From contig CALUIM010000009.1 in assembly GCA_944320725.1 (NCBI GenBank), positions 95,833 to 159,832 of the forward strand: 64,000 nucleotides of DNA, given 5' to 3'. The notes beneath the pieces were generated by a model. That model saw nothing but the letters and a program-made list of their open reading frames with translations. It was not told the origin of the DNA and did not search any database. The DNA comes from an uncultured Coriobacteriaceae bacterium (GTDB taxonomy: Bacteria > Actinomycetota > Coriobacteriia > Coriobacteriales > Coriobacteriaceae). Numbering within the stretch: position 1 is the first letter of the stretch; each line of letters starts with the position of its first letter. Of this stretch, positions 24,865 through 34,197 are shown one piece after another. Position numbers and translations under genes: made by a program.

Positions 24865-26523
24865 ATGGCTGCGATAGACGAACACGCTGGTACGGTACGC
24901 ATCGTGCCACTTACGCATGAACATGACGACTACCTGCACGATGAGTCGCGAAGTCGCGGTGAGGCGGAGAGCATCTCGTTTCCCACGACAGAAGACGAGG
25001 TGCGCTCCATCCTGCGCTCGCTTCATGCTGCTGCCACGCCCATAACGGTGCAGGGCGCGCGCACGGGCCTCGCCGCAGGCGCGGTGCCGCACGGCGGGCA
25101 TGTGCTCAACCTGTCGCGCATGAATCGCGTGCTCGGGATGCGCCGTGACGATGCGGGAGCGTTTTTCGTGCGCGTGCAGCCGGGTGTGATCCTATCCGAG
25201 CTCCGTAAGAATCTCCATGCGCGCTCGTTCGGTACAGAGGGTTGGGACGATGTCTCGTTGCAGGCGTTGCACGCCCTTGCCGATGCTCCCGAGCAGATCT
25301 TTCCCACCGATCCCACCGAGGCCTCGGCATGTTTGGGCGGCATGGCCGCGTGCAACGCTTCGGGTGCTCGGAGCTACACGCACGGCGCCATGCGGCAGCA
25401 TGTGAGTGCACTGCGGCTCGTGCTTGCCTCAGGCGACGTGCTCGCGTTGCACCGCGGCGGCGAGCGTGCGCACGGTCGGCACCTTTCGCTGACTACCGAG
25501 GGCGGCCAGACGCTCGAGATCGAGCTTCCCACCTACGTGATGCCCGCGTGCAAAAACGCCTCGGGCTACTTTGTCGAGGATGGTATGGATGCCATCGACC
25601 TCGTGATTGGCTCTGACGGCACGCTCGGCGTTATCAGCGAGCTCGAGCTCGCGCTGGTGCCTGCGCCTGCGGTTACTTGGGATGTGAGCTGCTTTTTCAC
25701 CGCCGAGCACGACGCGCTCGACGCTACGGAGGCCATGCGAAGCGAGCTTGGCTGCGCTGCGGCGATTGAGTACTTCGACGGTGCGGCGCTTGATATTCTG
25801 CGCCGCCAGCGTACCGAGAGTACCGCGTTCTCGTCGCTTGCGGAGCCTCCGGCAGATGTCGCGTGCTGTGTATACGTCGAGCTGCAGTGTGCAAGCGAGG
25901 ATGAGGCGCTTGCCGAGCTCACGCGTCTGGGCGCGCTCGTTGAGCGCGCGGGCGGCAGCGCGGAGCACACGTGGGTTGCCCGCACCGAGCTCGACCGCGA
26001 GGCACTCACGTTCTTCCGCCACGCTGTGCCCGAGAGCGTGAACATGCTCATCGACGAGCGCCGGCGCACCGATCCGGCCATCACCAAGCTCGGCAGCGAT
26101 ATGGCCGTACCTAACGAGCGCCTGCATGAGGTCATGGACCTCTACCGCACCACCATCGCCAAAGCGGGGCTCGAGGCGGCTGCGTGGGGCCATATTGGCA
26201 ACAACCACCTGCATGTAAATATCCTGCCGCGCTCGGCGGCCGAGTATGCCGCCGGCAAGGAGCTGTTCGCCCGGTGGGCGCACGCCGTCACAGCGATGGG
26301 CGGCGCCGTGTCTGCCGAGCACGGCGTGGGCAAGCTCAAGCGCGATTTTCTCGAGATCATGTATGGACGTCAGGCGCTTGCTGAGATGGCACGCGTGAAG
26401 CTTGCCTTCGATCCGTGCGGCCAGCTGGGACGGGGCAACCTGTTTGGCGAGGAATTGCTGGATGCGTTGCGGCAAGCAGAGGCATCTGCGTTAGACGACA
26501 ACGCCGAGAAAGGGGGTGCGTAG
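24865..26523 (+). CDS. FAD-linked D-lactate/glycolate-type dehydrogenase
   Basis: Predicted 552 residues. An FAD-binding type 4 (PCMH) domain covers ~30-225: PTTEDEVRSIL, VQGARTGLAAGAVP and the FPTDPTEASACLGGMAACNASG flavin-binding stretch, then a C-terminal FAD-oxidase domain with GHIGNNHLHVN (metal/substrate histidines) and SAEHGVGKLKR. This is the GlcD/LctD family. It is followed after 3 bases by etfB and then a ferredoxin-EtfA, the set used by anaerobes such as Acetobacterium for flavin-based lactate oxidation with NAD, where ferredoxin oxidation drives the uphill step. Start ATG 24865 (an in-frame ATG at 24844 also exists). Cytoplasmic. Substrate (D-lactate versus other 2-hydroxy acids) cannot be fixed from sequence. 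Confidence 0.85.
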   Translation: MAAIDEHAGTVRIVPLTHEHDDYLHDESRSRGEAESISFPTTEDEVRSILRSLHAAATPITVQGARTGLAAGAVPHGGHVLNLSRMNRVLGMRRDDAGAFFVRVQPGVILSELRKNLHARSFGTEGWDDVSLQALHALADAPEQIFPTDPTEASACLGGMAACNASGARSYTHGAMRQHVSALRLVLASGDVLALHRGGERAHGRHLSLTTEGGQTLEIELPTYVMPACKNASGYFVEDGMDAIDLVIGSDGTLGVISELELALVPAPAVTWDVSCFFTAEHDALDATEAMRSELGCAAAIEYFDGAALDILRRQRTESTAFSSLAEPPADVACCVYVELQCASEDEALAELTRLGALVERAGGSAEHTWVARTELDREALTFFRHAVPESVNMLIDERRRTDPAITKLGSDMAVPNERLHEVMDLYRTTIAKAGLEAAAWGHIGNNHLHVNILPRSAAEYAAGKELFARWAHAVTAMGGAVSAEHGVGKLKRDFLEIMYGRQALAEMARVKLAFDPCGQLGRGNLFGEELLDALRQAEASALDDNAEKGGA

Positions 26524-26526
26524 CCC

Positions 26527-27321
26527 ATGCATATCGTGGTGTGTGTGAAGGCGGTGCCCGCCTCGACCGAGGTCAAGATGGACCCTGTGACAAACACGAT
26601 TGTGCGCGACGGCGGCGATGCGGTGGTGAACCCGTTCGACGCGACGGCGCTCGAGCTTGCGTTGCGCTTGCGTGAAAAGCGGCGCGCGGCGGGGGAGGAT
26701 ACGCGCATCTCTGTCCTCTCGATGGGCATTCCGGCAACGGAGCGCCTGCTGCGCGATTGTATCGCCCGCGGCGCTACCGATGCGCTGCTGCTTTCGGACC
26801 GTGCCTTTGCCGGCGCCGATACGCTTGCAACAACGCATGCGCTTACCTGCGGCATCCGCGAGCTCGGCATGCCCGACCTGGTGCTCTGCGGCAAGATGGC
26901 GGTCGATGGCGACACGGCGCAGATTGGCCCGGAGCTCGCCGGTGCGCTCGACATGGCGTGCGTGACCGACGTGCGCGCGCTTGTGGCCTGCGAACATGAC
27001 GCTGTCACGGTGTACGCCGGTGGCGACGCGGGCGTCTCGCTCATCGAAGCAACACTTCCTTGCGTGCTTACCGTGGCCAAGGAGGCGGCGACACTACGCA
27101 TGCCGAGTATCGCCGGTGTGCTGGCTGCCGAGCATGCGGCGGTGGACGTGCGCGGAGCCGCCGAAGTGGGTGCCGATGCTGCGCGCATCGGGCTTTCTGG
27201 ATCGCCCACGCAGGTGGTGCGCTCATTTGTGCCCGAGCAGCAAGCGGCGGGCGTCGAGGTTTCAGGTGATACCACCGCACAAGCCAAGCAACTTGTTCGA
27301 ATCATAGAGGAGGTGGCGTGA
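26527..27321 (+). CDS. etfB: Electron transfer flavoprotein beta subunit
   Basis: Predicted 264 residues. Typical EtfB start (MHIVVCVKAVPAS), NPFDATALELALRL, the NAD/nucleotide-binding DGDTAQIGPELA segment and a C-terminal helix. The 'NPFDATALE' type and presence of a dehydrogenase plus ferredoxin-EtfA suggest the bifurcating/confurcating EtfAB class. Starts 3 bases after the dehydrogenase; its TGA overlaps the etfA ATG (TGATG). Confidence 0.9.
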   Translation: MHIVVCVKAVPASTEVKMDPVTNTIVRDGGDAVVNPFDATALELALRLREKRRAAGEDTRISVLSMGIPATERLLRDCIARGATDALLLSDRAFAGADTLATTHALTCGIRELGMPDLVLCGKMAVDGDTAQIGPELAGALDMACVTDVRALVACEHDAVTVYAGGDAGVSLIEATLPCVLTVAKEAATLRMPSIAGVLAAEHAAVDVRGAAEVGADAARIGLSGSPTQVVRSFVPEQQAAGVEVSGDTTAQAKQLVRIIEEVA

Positions 27322-28541
27322 TGGCAGGCCTTCGCGTGGATGAAACCCGCTGCATAGGATGCGCGCGCTGCGTGCGTGCCTGTGCACATGGCGGTATCAA
27401 GGTCGAGCATCGCCTGGCGCATCCCACCGACGCGTGCGTCTTTTGCGGTGCCTGCATCGACGCGTGCCCCGTGGATGCCATCTCCATCGAGCGTGACGAG
27501 GCGGCCGCGGATCTCTCGGTCTATCGCGACATCTGGGTGTTTGCGCAGGTAGACAAAGGCGGAGCGGTATTGCCTGTTGCGTTTGAGCTTCTAGGGCGCG
27601 CCCGCGCGCTCGCCGCCCAGCGAGCATGTGCGGTGGTGGCACTGCTGCCGCAGGGCCCCAATGGTACGGGCGCGCCCGAGCGGGAGCTCATCGCCTGCGG
27701 CGCCGATCGTGTGCTCACGGTGCATGATGCGCGCATGGTGCCGCTCGATGCCGAGATGTGCGCCGGTTGGATCTGCGGCTTGGCGCAGCAGCTCAAGCCC
27801 GAGATCATTCTCTACGGCGCCACCGCCTTCGGGCGCGAGCTTGCGCCCATGGTGGCGGTGCGCCTGGAAACAGGCCTTACCGCCGATTGCACGCGCTTGG
27901 AAATCGATGAGGCGACGGGGCTGTTGCAGCAGACGCGCCCCGCATTTGGCGGCAACCTCATGGCCACGATCGAGTGCCCCGCGCGGCGTCCCCAGATGGC
28001 GACCGTGCGTCCCGGTGTCTTCGCCGGTGATGCGTGTGCCTGTCCGGTTACTGTAAGCGACGATGCCGTCAAGGATAAGATCGTCACGTGTCCGCTCGAT
28101 GCGTCCGCACGCCCGCGTGTGCGCGTGCTCGCAACTGAGCCTGCGCAGCAGGGTGCCTCGATTGCCCAGGCGAAGCGTTTGGTGGTCGTGGGGCGCGGCA
28201 TTGGCTCGAAGAAGCATCTGCCGCTCATGCAGCGGATCGCCCGCGCACTCGATGCCGAGCTGGGCTGCACGCGCCCGCTTGTCGAGGCGGGCTGGCTCGA
28301 GTATCCGCATCAAGTAGGGCAGACCGGCGTCTCGGTTGCGCCGGAGCTGCTGGTGAGCATCGGTGTTTCGGGTGCCATTCAACATCTCGCGGGTATCAGC
28401 GGAGCCAAGACCATCATCGCGATCAACGAGGATGCACAAGCGCCCATCTTCGGCATCGCCCACTACCAGGTGGTTGGTGATGCCATCGAAATCGTGAATA
28501 ATCTCGTACGCGAGCTCGAGAGCGCAGCGCCCCGACTGTAG
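27321..28541 (+). CDS. etfA: Electron transfer flavoprotein alpha subunit with N-terminal 2[4Fe-4S] ferredoxin
   Basis: Predicted 406 residues. Residues ~1-60 form a ferredoxin domain with two complete CxxCxxCxxxC sets (CIGCARCVRAC and CVFCGACIDACP). The EtfA core follows, with the C-terminal FAD-binding region: VVVGRGIGSKKHLPL, GQTGVSVAPELLVSIGVSGAIQH and AINEDAQAPIF. ATG 27321 chosen because GGAGG lies 7 bases upstream; the GTG at 27318 is too close. The ferredoxin extension is typical of LctC in anaerobic lactate oxidisers and allows electrons to pass between ferredoxin and the flavins. Confidence 0.9.
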   Translation: MAGLRVDETRCIGCARCVRACAHGGIKVEHRLAHPTDACVFCGACIDACPVDAISIERDEAAADLSVYRDIWVFAQVDKGGAVLPVAFELLGRARALAAQRACAVVALLPQGPNGTGAPERELIACGADRVLTVHDARMVPLDAEMCAGWICGLAQQLKPEIILYGATAFGRELAPMVAVRLETGLTADCTRLEIDEATGLLQQTRPAFGGNLMATIECPARRPQMATVRPGVFAGDACACPVTVSDDAVKDKIVTCPLDASARPRVRVLATEPAQQGASIAQAKRLVVVGRGIGSKKHLPLMQRIARALDAELGCTRPLVEAGWLEYPHQVGQTGVSVAPELLVSIGVSGAIQHLAGISGAKTIIAINEDAQAPIFGIAHYQVVGDAIEIVNNLVRELESAAPRL

Positions 28542-28562
28542 GCGTGTCTTGGGCGTTGCCGC

Positions 28563-28886
28563 TTACGCAACGTTGACGATGAGCATATAGAGCACCGTGG
28601 AGATGGCGATGGAAAGCAGCATGTTGCGCTTCCAAAGGTAGGTGCTGCCAGCCACGAGGACGCCGAGCGCCTCGGGTAGCCCGTGCATGCCCGTAAAGAC
28701 GTCCACCTCGCGCAGGCAATACACCACCAGCAGGCCAAAGACCGCGCCGGGCAGCACGCGGCCGAGGTATTGGATGTAGGGAGGCGTCTGCTTGCCCGCC
28801 GGAAAGGCGATGAAGGGCAGCGCACGCGTGAGGATCGTCGCTGCGGCAGCGATGGCGATGGTTGCAAGCATCTGCGCGGTCGTCAT
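28563..28886 (-). CDS. azlD: AzlD-family branched-chain amino acid transport subunit
   Basis: Predicted 107 residues, nearly all hydrophobic: helices around 5-25, 40-60 and 65-103. TRALPFIAFP near the N-terminus and the size match AzlD (small partner of AzlC). Its start overlaps the azlC end by 4 bases. Together they form a membrane exporter of branched-chain amino acids. Converges with etfA, 21 bases between. Confidence 0.85.
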   Translation of the reverse strand: MTTAQMLATIAIAAAATILTRALPFIAFPAGKQTPPYIQYLGRVLPGAVFGLLVVYCLREVDVFTGMHGLPEALGVLVAGSTYLWKRNMLLSIAISTVLYMLIVNVA

Positions 28887-29623
28887 GCGTCATCACCGCC
28901 CCGCTCATCGTGCGCTGTAAGTGCGCGCTCCACGGGCGTGCGGGTGAGCGTGAGGACAATCAGGATGAGGACCATGGCGGGGATGATGAACCCATCGGGG
29001 CCAAAGACGATGAGCGTGCCGAGCGAGGCGAGGATGCCTGTCCATGCGCCCGCATGCACACCGTCTTTCAGCCACTGATCGAGGAAGATAACCACGAACA
29101 GCGCCGTCATGGCAAACGATACGCCTTCGATATGGACGGCGAGCAGGGTGCCGCATACCGCGCCCAGCGTACAGCCGCAGATCCAATACAGCTGGTTGAA
29201 CAGGCTCACGAAGAACATGAACCAGCCGCGGTCAATGCCCTCTGGCACCTTGGCAGCGTAGTTGATTGAGAACGTCTCGTCACACATGCCGAAGATGAGG
29301 TAGGCGCGCTTGCGACCAAGACCGCGAAACCGGTCGAGCATGGAGATGCCATAGAAGAGGTGGCGCGCATTGATGACAAAGACCGTGATGAAGGTCTGGA
29401 TGGGATTGAACGGAGCCACGAGCATCGATGCCACCACGAACTCGGCCGAGCCAGCGAAGATGCAGATAGACATGAGCGGGGGAACCCACCAGGGGAGCCC
29501 GAGCGAACCCGCGTAGATGCCGCAGGTAATGCCGAGGAAGATGAAGCCCGCCAAGATGGGGATGGTGGGTGGGAAAGCTGCCTTTGCAGCTGCTATAAGG
29601 CGCCGCCGGGGCGGGAGCGTCAT
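28883..29623 (-). CDS. azlC: AzlC-family branched-chain amino acid exporter
   Basis: Predicted 246 residues with about seven membrane helices. FAGSAEFVVASML and VFVINARHLFYGISM are signature AzlC segments (FAGsaQf..., NaRh.lyg.s). Start ATG 29623 chosen because the family begins near the PPRRRLIAAAKAAFP stretch; a start at 29692 would add a non-conserved extension. Pairs with azlD directly downstream. Divergent from the fructose regulator gene, with 289 bases between that hold its operators. Confidence 0.85.
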   Translation of the reverse strand: MTLPPRRRLIAAAKAAFPPTIPILAGFIFLGITCGIYAGSLGLPWWVPPLMSICIFAGSAEFVVASMLVAPFNPIQTFITVFVINARHLFYGISMLDRFRGLGRKRAYLIFGMCDETFSINYAAKVPEGIDRGWFMFFVSLFNQLYWICGCTLGAVCGTLLAVHIEGVSFAMTALFVVIFLDQWLKDGVHAGAWTGILASLGTLIVFGPDGFIIPAMVLILIVLTLTRTPVERALTAHDERGGDDA

Positions 29624-29780
29624 GGGCTGTCCAATCGGATGGGAGAGACAGAACCGGCATCGCCTTCGCACGCCAAATCTGTCGCATGTCACAATCGTTC
29701 ACCCTATGGTACTCGCCTTATACAGGGATTTCTACCGTTTACCGCCAAGATGCTACCGTTCGCAGCCTATGACCGATATT

Positions 29781-29855
29781 GAACGTTTTTGAATGTTTGT
29801 GATGCTATAGTTCGCATCGTGAACGTTTTAGAATGAATTTGAACGGTTCTGATTG
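29781..29855. promoter_or_regulatory. Three phased repeats, probable binding sites of the DeoR-type fructose regulator
   Basis: GAACGTTTTTGAATG (29781-29795), GAACGTTTTAGAATG (29821-29835) and GAACGGTTCTGATTG (29841-29855) are direct repeats spaced 40 and 20 bases, about four and two helical turns. They lie 58 bases before the regulator's ATG (29913). DeoR regulators bind such repeated half-sites, and repression is relieved by fructose 1-phosphate in FruR-type members. Confidence 0.6.
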
Positions 29856-29912
29856 ATTCTGTAGCGTTTGCGGGGCAGTCGGGACCTCGAGGTGAACGGA
29901 AGGGGAGCGAAC

Positions 29913-30659
29913 ATGCTGGCAGAAGATCGTTTGAACAGAATCGTTGACACGGTAAACGAGCGCGGTTCGGTTACGGCGATGGAACTCATGGAGCTCCTTG
30001 ATGCCTCGGAGTCCACGATTCGACGCGACCTCACACGCTTGGCGCGCGAGGGACGCATTGTAAAGGTTCACGGCGGAGCGACGGCTGTTCGCCGGACGGT
30101 CGTACTTGCCGATCAGCCGGTGGGCGAGAAACACGGCGTCCACATCGAGGAGAAGCGCGCCATCGGCCGCTTTGCCGCGACGCTGATCGGCCCGGACGAC
30201 TTCGTCTACATCGATGCCGGCTCAACGACGGAGTGCCTCGTCGATGCCATCACCGAGACACGCGCTACCTATGTCACCAACTCCATTGCGAACGCGCATG
30301 CACTGCTCTTGAAGGGCTGCCGCGTGTTTGTTCCCGCTGGCGAGCTCAAGCCCATCACGGAGGCGCTTGTGGGCGAGCAGACCGTCCTGACGCTCAGCCG
30401 CTATCGCTTCACGATCGGGTTTTTCGGCACCAATGGCGCCACGCCCGACGCGGGCTTCACTACACCCGAGATTGGCGAGGCCTTTGTAAAGGAGACCGCG
30501 CTCAAGCAGACGCTCAAGCCATGTGTGCTGTGCGATGCAAGCAAGTTCACCACGGTGTCGCCGGTGGCGTTCGCGGCGTTCGACGACGCCGCCATCATCA
30601 CCGATACGATGCCGTCTGGATTGGAAGATTGTTCGAACATCATCGTTGCGCCCGCATAG
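29913..30659 (+). CDS. fruR: DeoR-family transcriptional regulator of the fructose operon
   Basis: Predicted 248 residues. N-terminal helix-turn-helix (RLNRIVDTVNERGSVTAMEL, ESTIRRDLTRLAREG, VHGGA) and a C-terminal sugar-phosphate sensing domain (IGPDDFVYIDAGSTTECL, VTNSIANA, GFFGTNGATPDAGFTTPEIGEA) define the DeoR family. ATG 29913 has AGGGGAG upstream. Located directly before fruK and fruA, the usual Gram-positive arrangement; probably represses this operon and itself through the repeats upstream. Confidence 0.9.
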   Translation: MLAEDRLNRIVDTVNERGSVTAMELMELLDASESTIRRDLTRLAREGRIVKVHGGATAVRRTVVLADQPVGEKHGVHIEEKRAIGRFAATLIGPDDFVYIDAGSTTECLVDAITETRATYVTNSIANAHALLLKGCRVFVPAGELKPITEALVGEQTVLTLSRYRFTIGFFGTNGATPDAGFTTPEIGEAFVKETALKQTLKPCVLCDASKFTTVSPVAFAAFDDAAIITDTMPSGLEDCSNIIVAPA

Positions 30660-30702
30660 CGCGATGGATGACAAGCATGGATCTTGATGAGAGGAAAGTC
30701 GC

Positions 30703-31608
30703 ATGATCTGCACCGTCACGTTCAACCCGAGTCTCGACTACATCATCCATACCGACGGCCTCGCACTCGGTGCCGTCAATCGTGCGACGTTCGAGAACAT
30801 CATGGCAGGTGGCAAGGGCATTAACGTTTCGATTGTGCTTAAGAACCTGGGGCATGATACCCGCGCGTTGGGATTCGTGGCGGGCTTTACTGGCAACGAG
30901 ATCGTGCGTCAGCTCGATGAGCTCGGTGTGAGCTGCGATTTCATCCGCGTCGAGCAGGGTATGAGCCGCATCAATGTGAAGATCAGTGCGCCCGAGGAAA
31001 CCGAGATCAACGGCATCGGTCCTGCCATCGAGCAGCGTCACATCGATGCACTCATGGCGCGTCTTGATACGCTTGGCAACGGCGACACGCTCATCATCTC
31101 AGGTAGTGTTCCCTCGATGCTTCCAGGCGACATCTATGAGCGCATTATGGCTCGTCTCGAGGGGCGTGGCGTGCGCATCGTGGTCGACGCTACGCGCGAT
31201 TTGCTCGTGAACGTGCTGCCGTACCATCCGTTTCTCATCAAGCCCAACAACCATGAACTCGGTGAAATCTTTGACGTCGAGCTCGTTACGCGCGAGGAGG
31301 TTGTGCCGTATGCGCGCAAGCTCCAGGAGCGCGGTGCCCAGAACGTGCTTGTTTCGATGGCAGGCGAGGGCGCGGTGCTCGTATGCGAGGACGGCACGGT
31401 GTGCACGAGCCCATCACCGTGCGGCACGGTGGTGAACTCCGTAGGCGCCGGTGACTCCATGGTCGCGGGCTTCATTGCCGGCTATGAGGAGACCGGCGAC
31501 GTTGCCCAGGCGTTCAGGATGGGGCTTTGCACGGGTTCTGCCAGCGCGTTCCATATGGGCCTGGCCACACGCGACCAGGTGGAGGAGCTGCTCGCCCAGC
31601 TGGGCTGA
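30703..31608 (+). CDS. fruK: 1-phosphofructokinase
   Basis: Predicted 301 residues of the PfkB sugar-kinase family: TVTFNPSLDYIIH at the start, GGKGINVSIVLKNLG (first PfkB signature) and VNSVGAGDSMVAGFIAG (second signature with catalytic Asp). Phosphorylates fructose 1-phosphate, delivered by the PTS encoded next, to fructose 1,6-bisphosphate; the aldolase at 61022 acts on that product. Ribosome site AGAGGA before ATG 30703. Confidence 0.9.
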   Translation: MICTVTFNPSLDYIIHTDGLALGAVNRATFENIMAGGKGINVSIVLKNLGHDTRALGFVAGFTGNEIVRQLDELGVSCDFIRVEQGMSRINVKISAPEETEINGIGPAIEQRHIDALMARLDTLGNGDTLIISGSVPSMLPGDIYERIMARLEGRGVRIVVDATRDLLVNVLPYHPFLIKPNNHELGEIFDVELVTREEVVPYARKLQERGAQNVLVSMAGEGAVLVCEDGTVCTSPSPCGTVVNSVGAGDSMVAGFIAGYEETGDVAQAFRMGLCTGSASAFHMGLATRDQVEELLAQLG

Positions 31609-31709
31609 CGTGCGTTCACTCAATGCACCATCCATAGCACCGATTGTTCGCGTGCGTTCACATTGACATTGGTAATTCATCCGGCATCTGCCGGGGAAAG
31701 GAGTTTGCT

Positions 31710-33704
31710 GTGAAAATTACCGGATTGCTTAAGGCCGAAGGGGTGAGACTCGGCGTTTCTGCCATGACGCAGGCGGAAGCGATTGATGCCCTGGTCGATT
31801 TGCAGGTGGGTGTCGGCGCAGTTGCCGATCGCGCGCGGTATCGCGATGCCGTGCTGGCGCGCGAGGCGGAGTTCTCCACCGCAGTGGGTGAGGGTGTGGC
31901 AATCCCGCACGCCAAGACCGACGCTGTGAAGGAGCCAGGTCTCGTGGCCATTACCGTGCCCGGTGGCGTGGATTGGAAGGCGCCTGATGGCAAGCCGTCC
32001 GATCTGATTTTCCTCATCGCGGCCCCGGCTACCGAGGCGAACGTGCACCTTGAGGTGCTTGCGAAGCTCTCGGCCCTGCTCATGCACGAGGAGTTTCCGG
32101 CGGCGCTGCGCGCGGCGAAGACCGTCGACGAGTTCCTGACGGCAATTGATGCTGCTGAGGAGGCCTACGATGCCGAGCAGGCCGCCAAGGCCGCAGCAAA
32201 GGCTGCGCCCGCCGCTGCCACCGCAACTGACAACGGCATGCCTCAGATTCTCGCCATCACCGCGTGCCCCACAGGCATCGCTCACACCTATATGGCTGCA
32301 GAGAACCTCGAGAAGGTCGCAGACGAAATGGGCGTGACCATCAAGGTCGAGACCCAGGGTTCCGTGGGTACCAAAAACGCGCTTACCGCCGATGAGATCG
32401 CGGCATGCAAGGGCATCATCATTGCTGCGGATAAAGGTATCGAGCTTGGTCGCTTCGACGGCAAGCCGCTCTATTCGACGAACGTGTCCGCTGGCATCAA
32501 CGATGCCGAGCGTCTGATCAATATCATCTTAAACGGTGAGGCTCCGATCTGCCATGCGGCCGGCGGTGCTGCCGCGCCTGCGGCGGATGGTGCGACCGAG
32601 AGTCTCGGCTCGTCACTGTACAAGCATCTCATGAATGGCGTGAGCCACATGTTGCCGTTCGTGGTGGGCGGCGGCATCCTCATGGCCATCTCGTTCCTCG
32701 TCGACCAGGCTGGAATGGGCACGAGTGCCTACGGCAGCTCCACGCCGCTCGCCGCTTTCTTCAACCTGGTGGGTAATCAGGCGTTCAACTTCATGATGCC
32801 GATCCTCGCCGGCTACATCTCCATGTCTATCGCCGATCGCCCCGGCCTGGCACCCGGCTTCGTAGGTGGTTGGATTGCCAAGCAGGGTTATACGCTGGGA
32901 TACCTCGCGACGGCAATGGATGCCGAGGCGCAGGGCGCCCTCATCTCAGGTGGTTTCATCGCGGCGCTGTTCGCCGGTTTCGCTGCTGGCTATATCACGC
33001 TGGCGCTCGAGAAGGCGTGCGACAATCTGCCCGATTCGCTTGAGGGCATCAAGCCGGTGCTGCTCTATCCGCTGCTGTCGGTGTTCGCCATCGGTTTTGT
33101 GATGCTCGCGCTGAATCCTATCTTCGGCGCCATTAACTCTTGGCTTTCTGCAGCGCTCAACGGTATGGGCACCGGCAACCTCGTACTGCTCGGTGCTGTT
33201 GTGGGCGGCATGATGTCGGTGGATATGGGCGGCCCCTTCAACAAGGCTGCGTACGTCTTCGGCACCGCTATGCTCGCCGAGGGCTCTGAGACCGGTCAGA
33301 TCATCATGGCGTCGGTTATGGTGGGCGGCATGGTCCCGCCGATCGCTGTTGCGCTTTCGACCACGTTCTTCAAGAATCGTTGGACTGAAGCGGACCGCAA
33401 GGCTGGCGTCGTGAACTATATCATGGGCTTGTCGTTCATCAGCGAAGGCGCCATCCCGTATGCCGCCGCCGATCCCGGTCGTGTGCTGCCTTCCTGCATC
33501 ATCGGTTCGGCTATCGCCGGCGCCATCTCGGCGGGCTTTGGCTGCACGAGCCCCGCGCCCCATGGCGGCGCTTGGGTGATCGCGGTCATCGGCAACCCGG
33601 TCATGTATCTCGTGGCACTTGTTGCGGGCTCCGTAGTCGCTGCGCTTATTCTGTCCTTCTTGAAGAAGCCCCTTTCTGCCCAGGATGCTGGTCTCGCGAA
33701 GTAG
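31710..33704 (+). CDS. fruA: Fructose PTS transporter, EIIABC
   Basis: Predicted 664 residues with three PTS parts on one chain: EIIA (~1-150, phosphorylated His67 in GVAIPHAKT), EIIB (~178-285, Cys186 in ITACPTGIAHTYMAAE) and EIIC (~310-655, multiple helices with SHMLPFVVGGGILMAI and FISEGAIPYAA). An Ala-rich linker joins A to B. GTG start 31710 chosen for AAAGGAG 6-7 bases before it. Imports fructose while phosphorylating it to fructose 1-phosphate, the substrate of the fruK product. Confidence 0.92.
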   Translation: MKITGLLKAEGVRLGVSAMTQAEAIDALVDLQVGVGAVADRARYRDAVLAREAEFSTAVGEGVAIPHAKTDAVKEPGLVAITVPGGVDWKAPDGKPSDLIFLIAAPATEANVHLEVLAKLSALLMHEEFPAALRAAKTVDEFLTAIDAAEEAYDAEQAAKAAAKAAPAAATATDNGMPQILAITACPTGIAHTYMAAENLEKVADEMGVTIKVETQGSVGTKNALTADEIAACKGIIIAADKGIELGRFDGKPLYSTNVSAGINDAERLINIILNGEAPICHAAGGAAAPAADGATESLGSSLYKHLMNGVSHMLPFVVGGGILMAISFLVDQAGMGTSAYGSSTPLAAFFNLVGNQAFNFMMPILAGYISMSIADRPGLAPGFVGGWIAKQGYTLGYLATAMDAEAQGALISGGFIAALFAGFAAGYITLALEKACDNLPDSLEGIKPVLLYPLLSVFAIGFVMLALNPIFGAINSWLSAALNGMGTGNLVLLGAVVGGMMSVDMGGPFNKAAYVFGTAMLAEGSETGQIIMASVMVGGMVPPIAVALSTTFFKNRWTEADRKAGVVNYIMGLSFISEGAIPYAAADPGRVLPSCIIGSAIAGAISAGFGCTSPAPHGGAWVIAVIGNPVMYLVALVAGSVVAALILSFLKKPLSAQDAGLAK

Positions 33705-33726
33705 CTCCACATTCCCATCGCCATTT

Positions 33727-33770
33727 CATGCCGCCCGCGTGCCATATCGGTCGCGCGGGCGGCATGCTTT
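33727..33770 (+). terminator. Intrinsic terminator after fruA
   Basis: Perfect 13-bp stem (33727-33739 with 33754-33766) around a 14-base loop, followed by a short T run starting at 33768. Ends the fruR-fruK-fruA operon. Confidence 0.8.
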
Positions 33771-34001
33771 TCATAGAGTTCTGTCTGTATACAATAATCG
33801 GCTCAAAATGCAGGGTTTTATACAAGCGGAGTATGCATTGATTTCTAACAGCACCTGTCTCGTGGTCAAAAGGCGAGGGGTATGGGTTGGAAGAATGTAG
33901 CAAAACCGCCCAGAACGTCGGTTATGCATTTCAGAGGGCTGAATATGCACGCTGTTGCCTGAGATTTGTGCGCAATGAGCGCCTTGCTCGCTCGGGGGAA
34001 C

Positions 34002-34033
34002 GCCCTATGCATTCCCTATGGAATGCATAGGGC
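34002..34033. repeat. Perfect inverted repeat, 14-bp arms
   Basis: Arms GCCCTATGCATTCC and its complement flank a 4-base loop CTAT. No T run follows, so it is not a typical terminator. Confidence 0.7.
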
Positions 34034-34039
34034 TGTTTG

Positions 34040-34118
34040 CCGCCCATAACCCTCGGCTCGTGACCACGAGACGCTTTTGCTATGCCCATCCCGCCCATAA
34101 GTCCCCACTCGTGACCAC
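34040..34118. repeat. Degenerate tandem repeat with a 51-base period
   Basis: CCGCCCATAA occurs at 34040 and 34091, and CTCGTGACCAC at 34057 and 34108; both pairs are 51 bases apart, showing a duplicated unit that has since diverged. Confidence 0.6.
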
Positions 34119-34137
34119 ATGGCGTTGCATCAGCGTT

Positions 34138-34197
34138 CTGATGGGGAGTAGCCCCATCAGCTCCTGAGGCGAGCCGCATACCTTTTCATGCGGCTCG
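34138..34197 (+). other. Two adjacent hairpins upstream of the hydrogenase gene
   Basis: First hairpin: CTGATGGGG with CCCCATCAG, 5-base loop (34138-34160). Second: CGAGCCGCAT with ATGCGGCTCG, 8-base loop containing TTTT (34170-34197). They lie 130 bases before the hydrogenase start and could be part of a structured leader or a terminator region. Confidence 0.5.
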
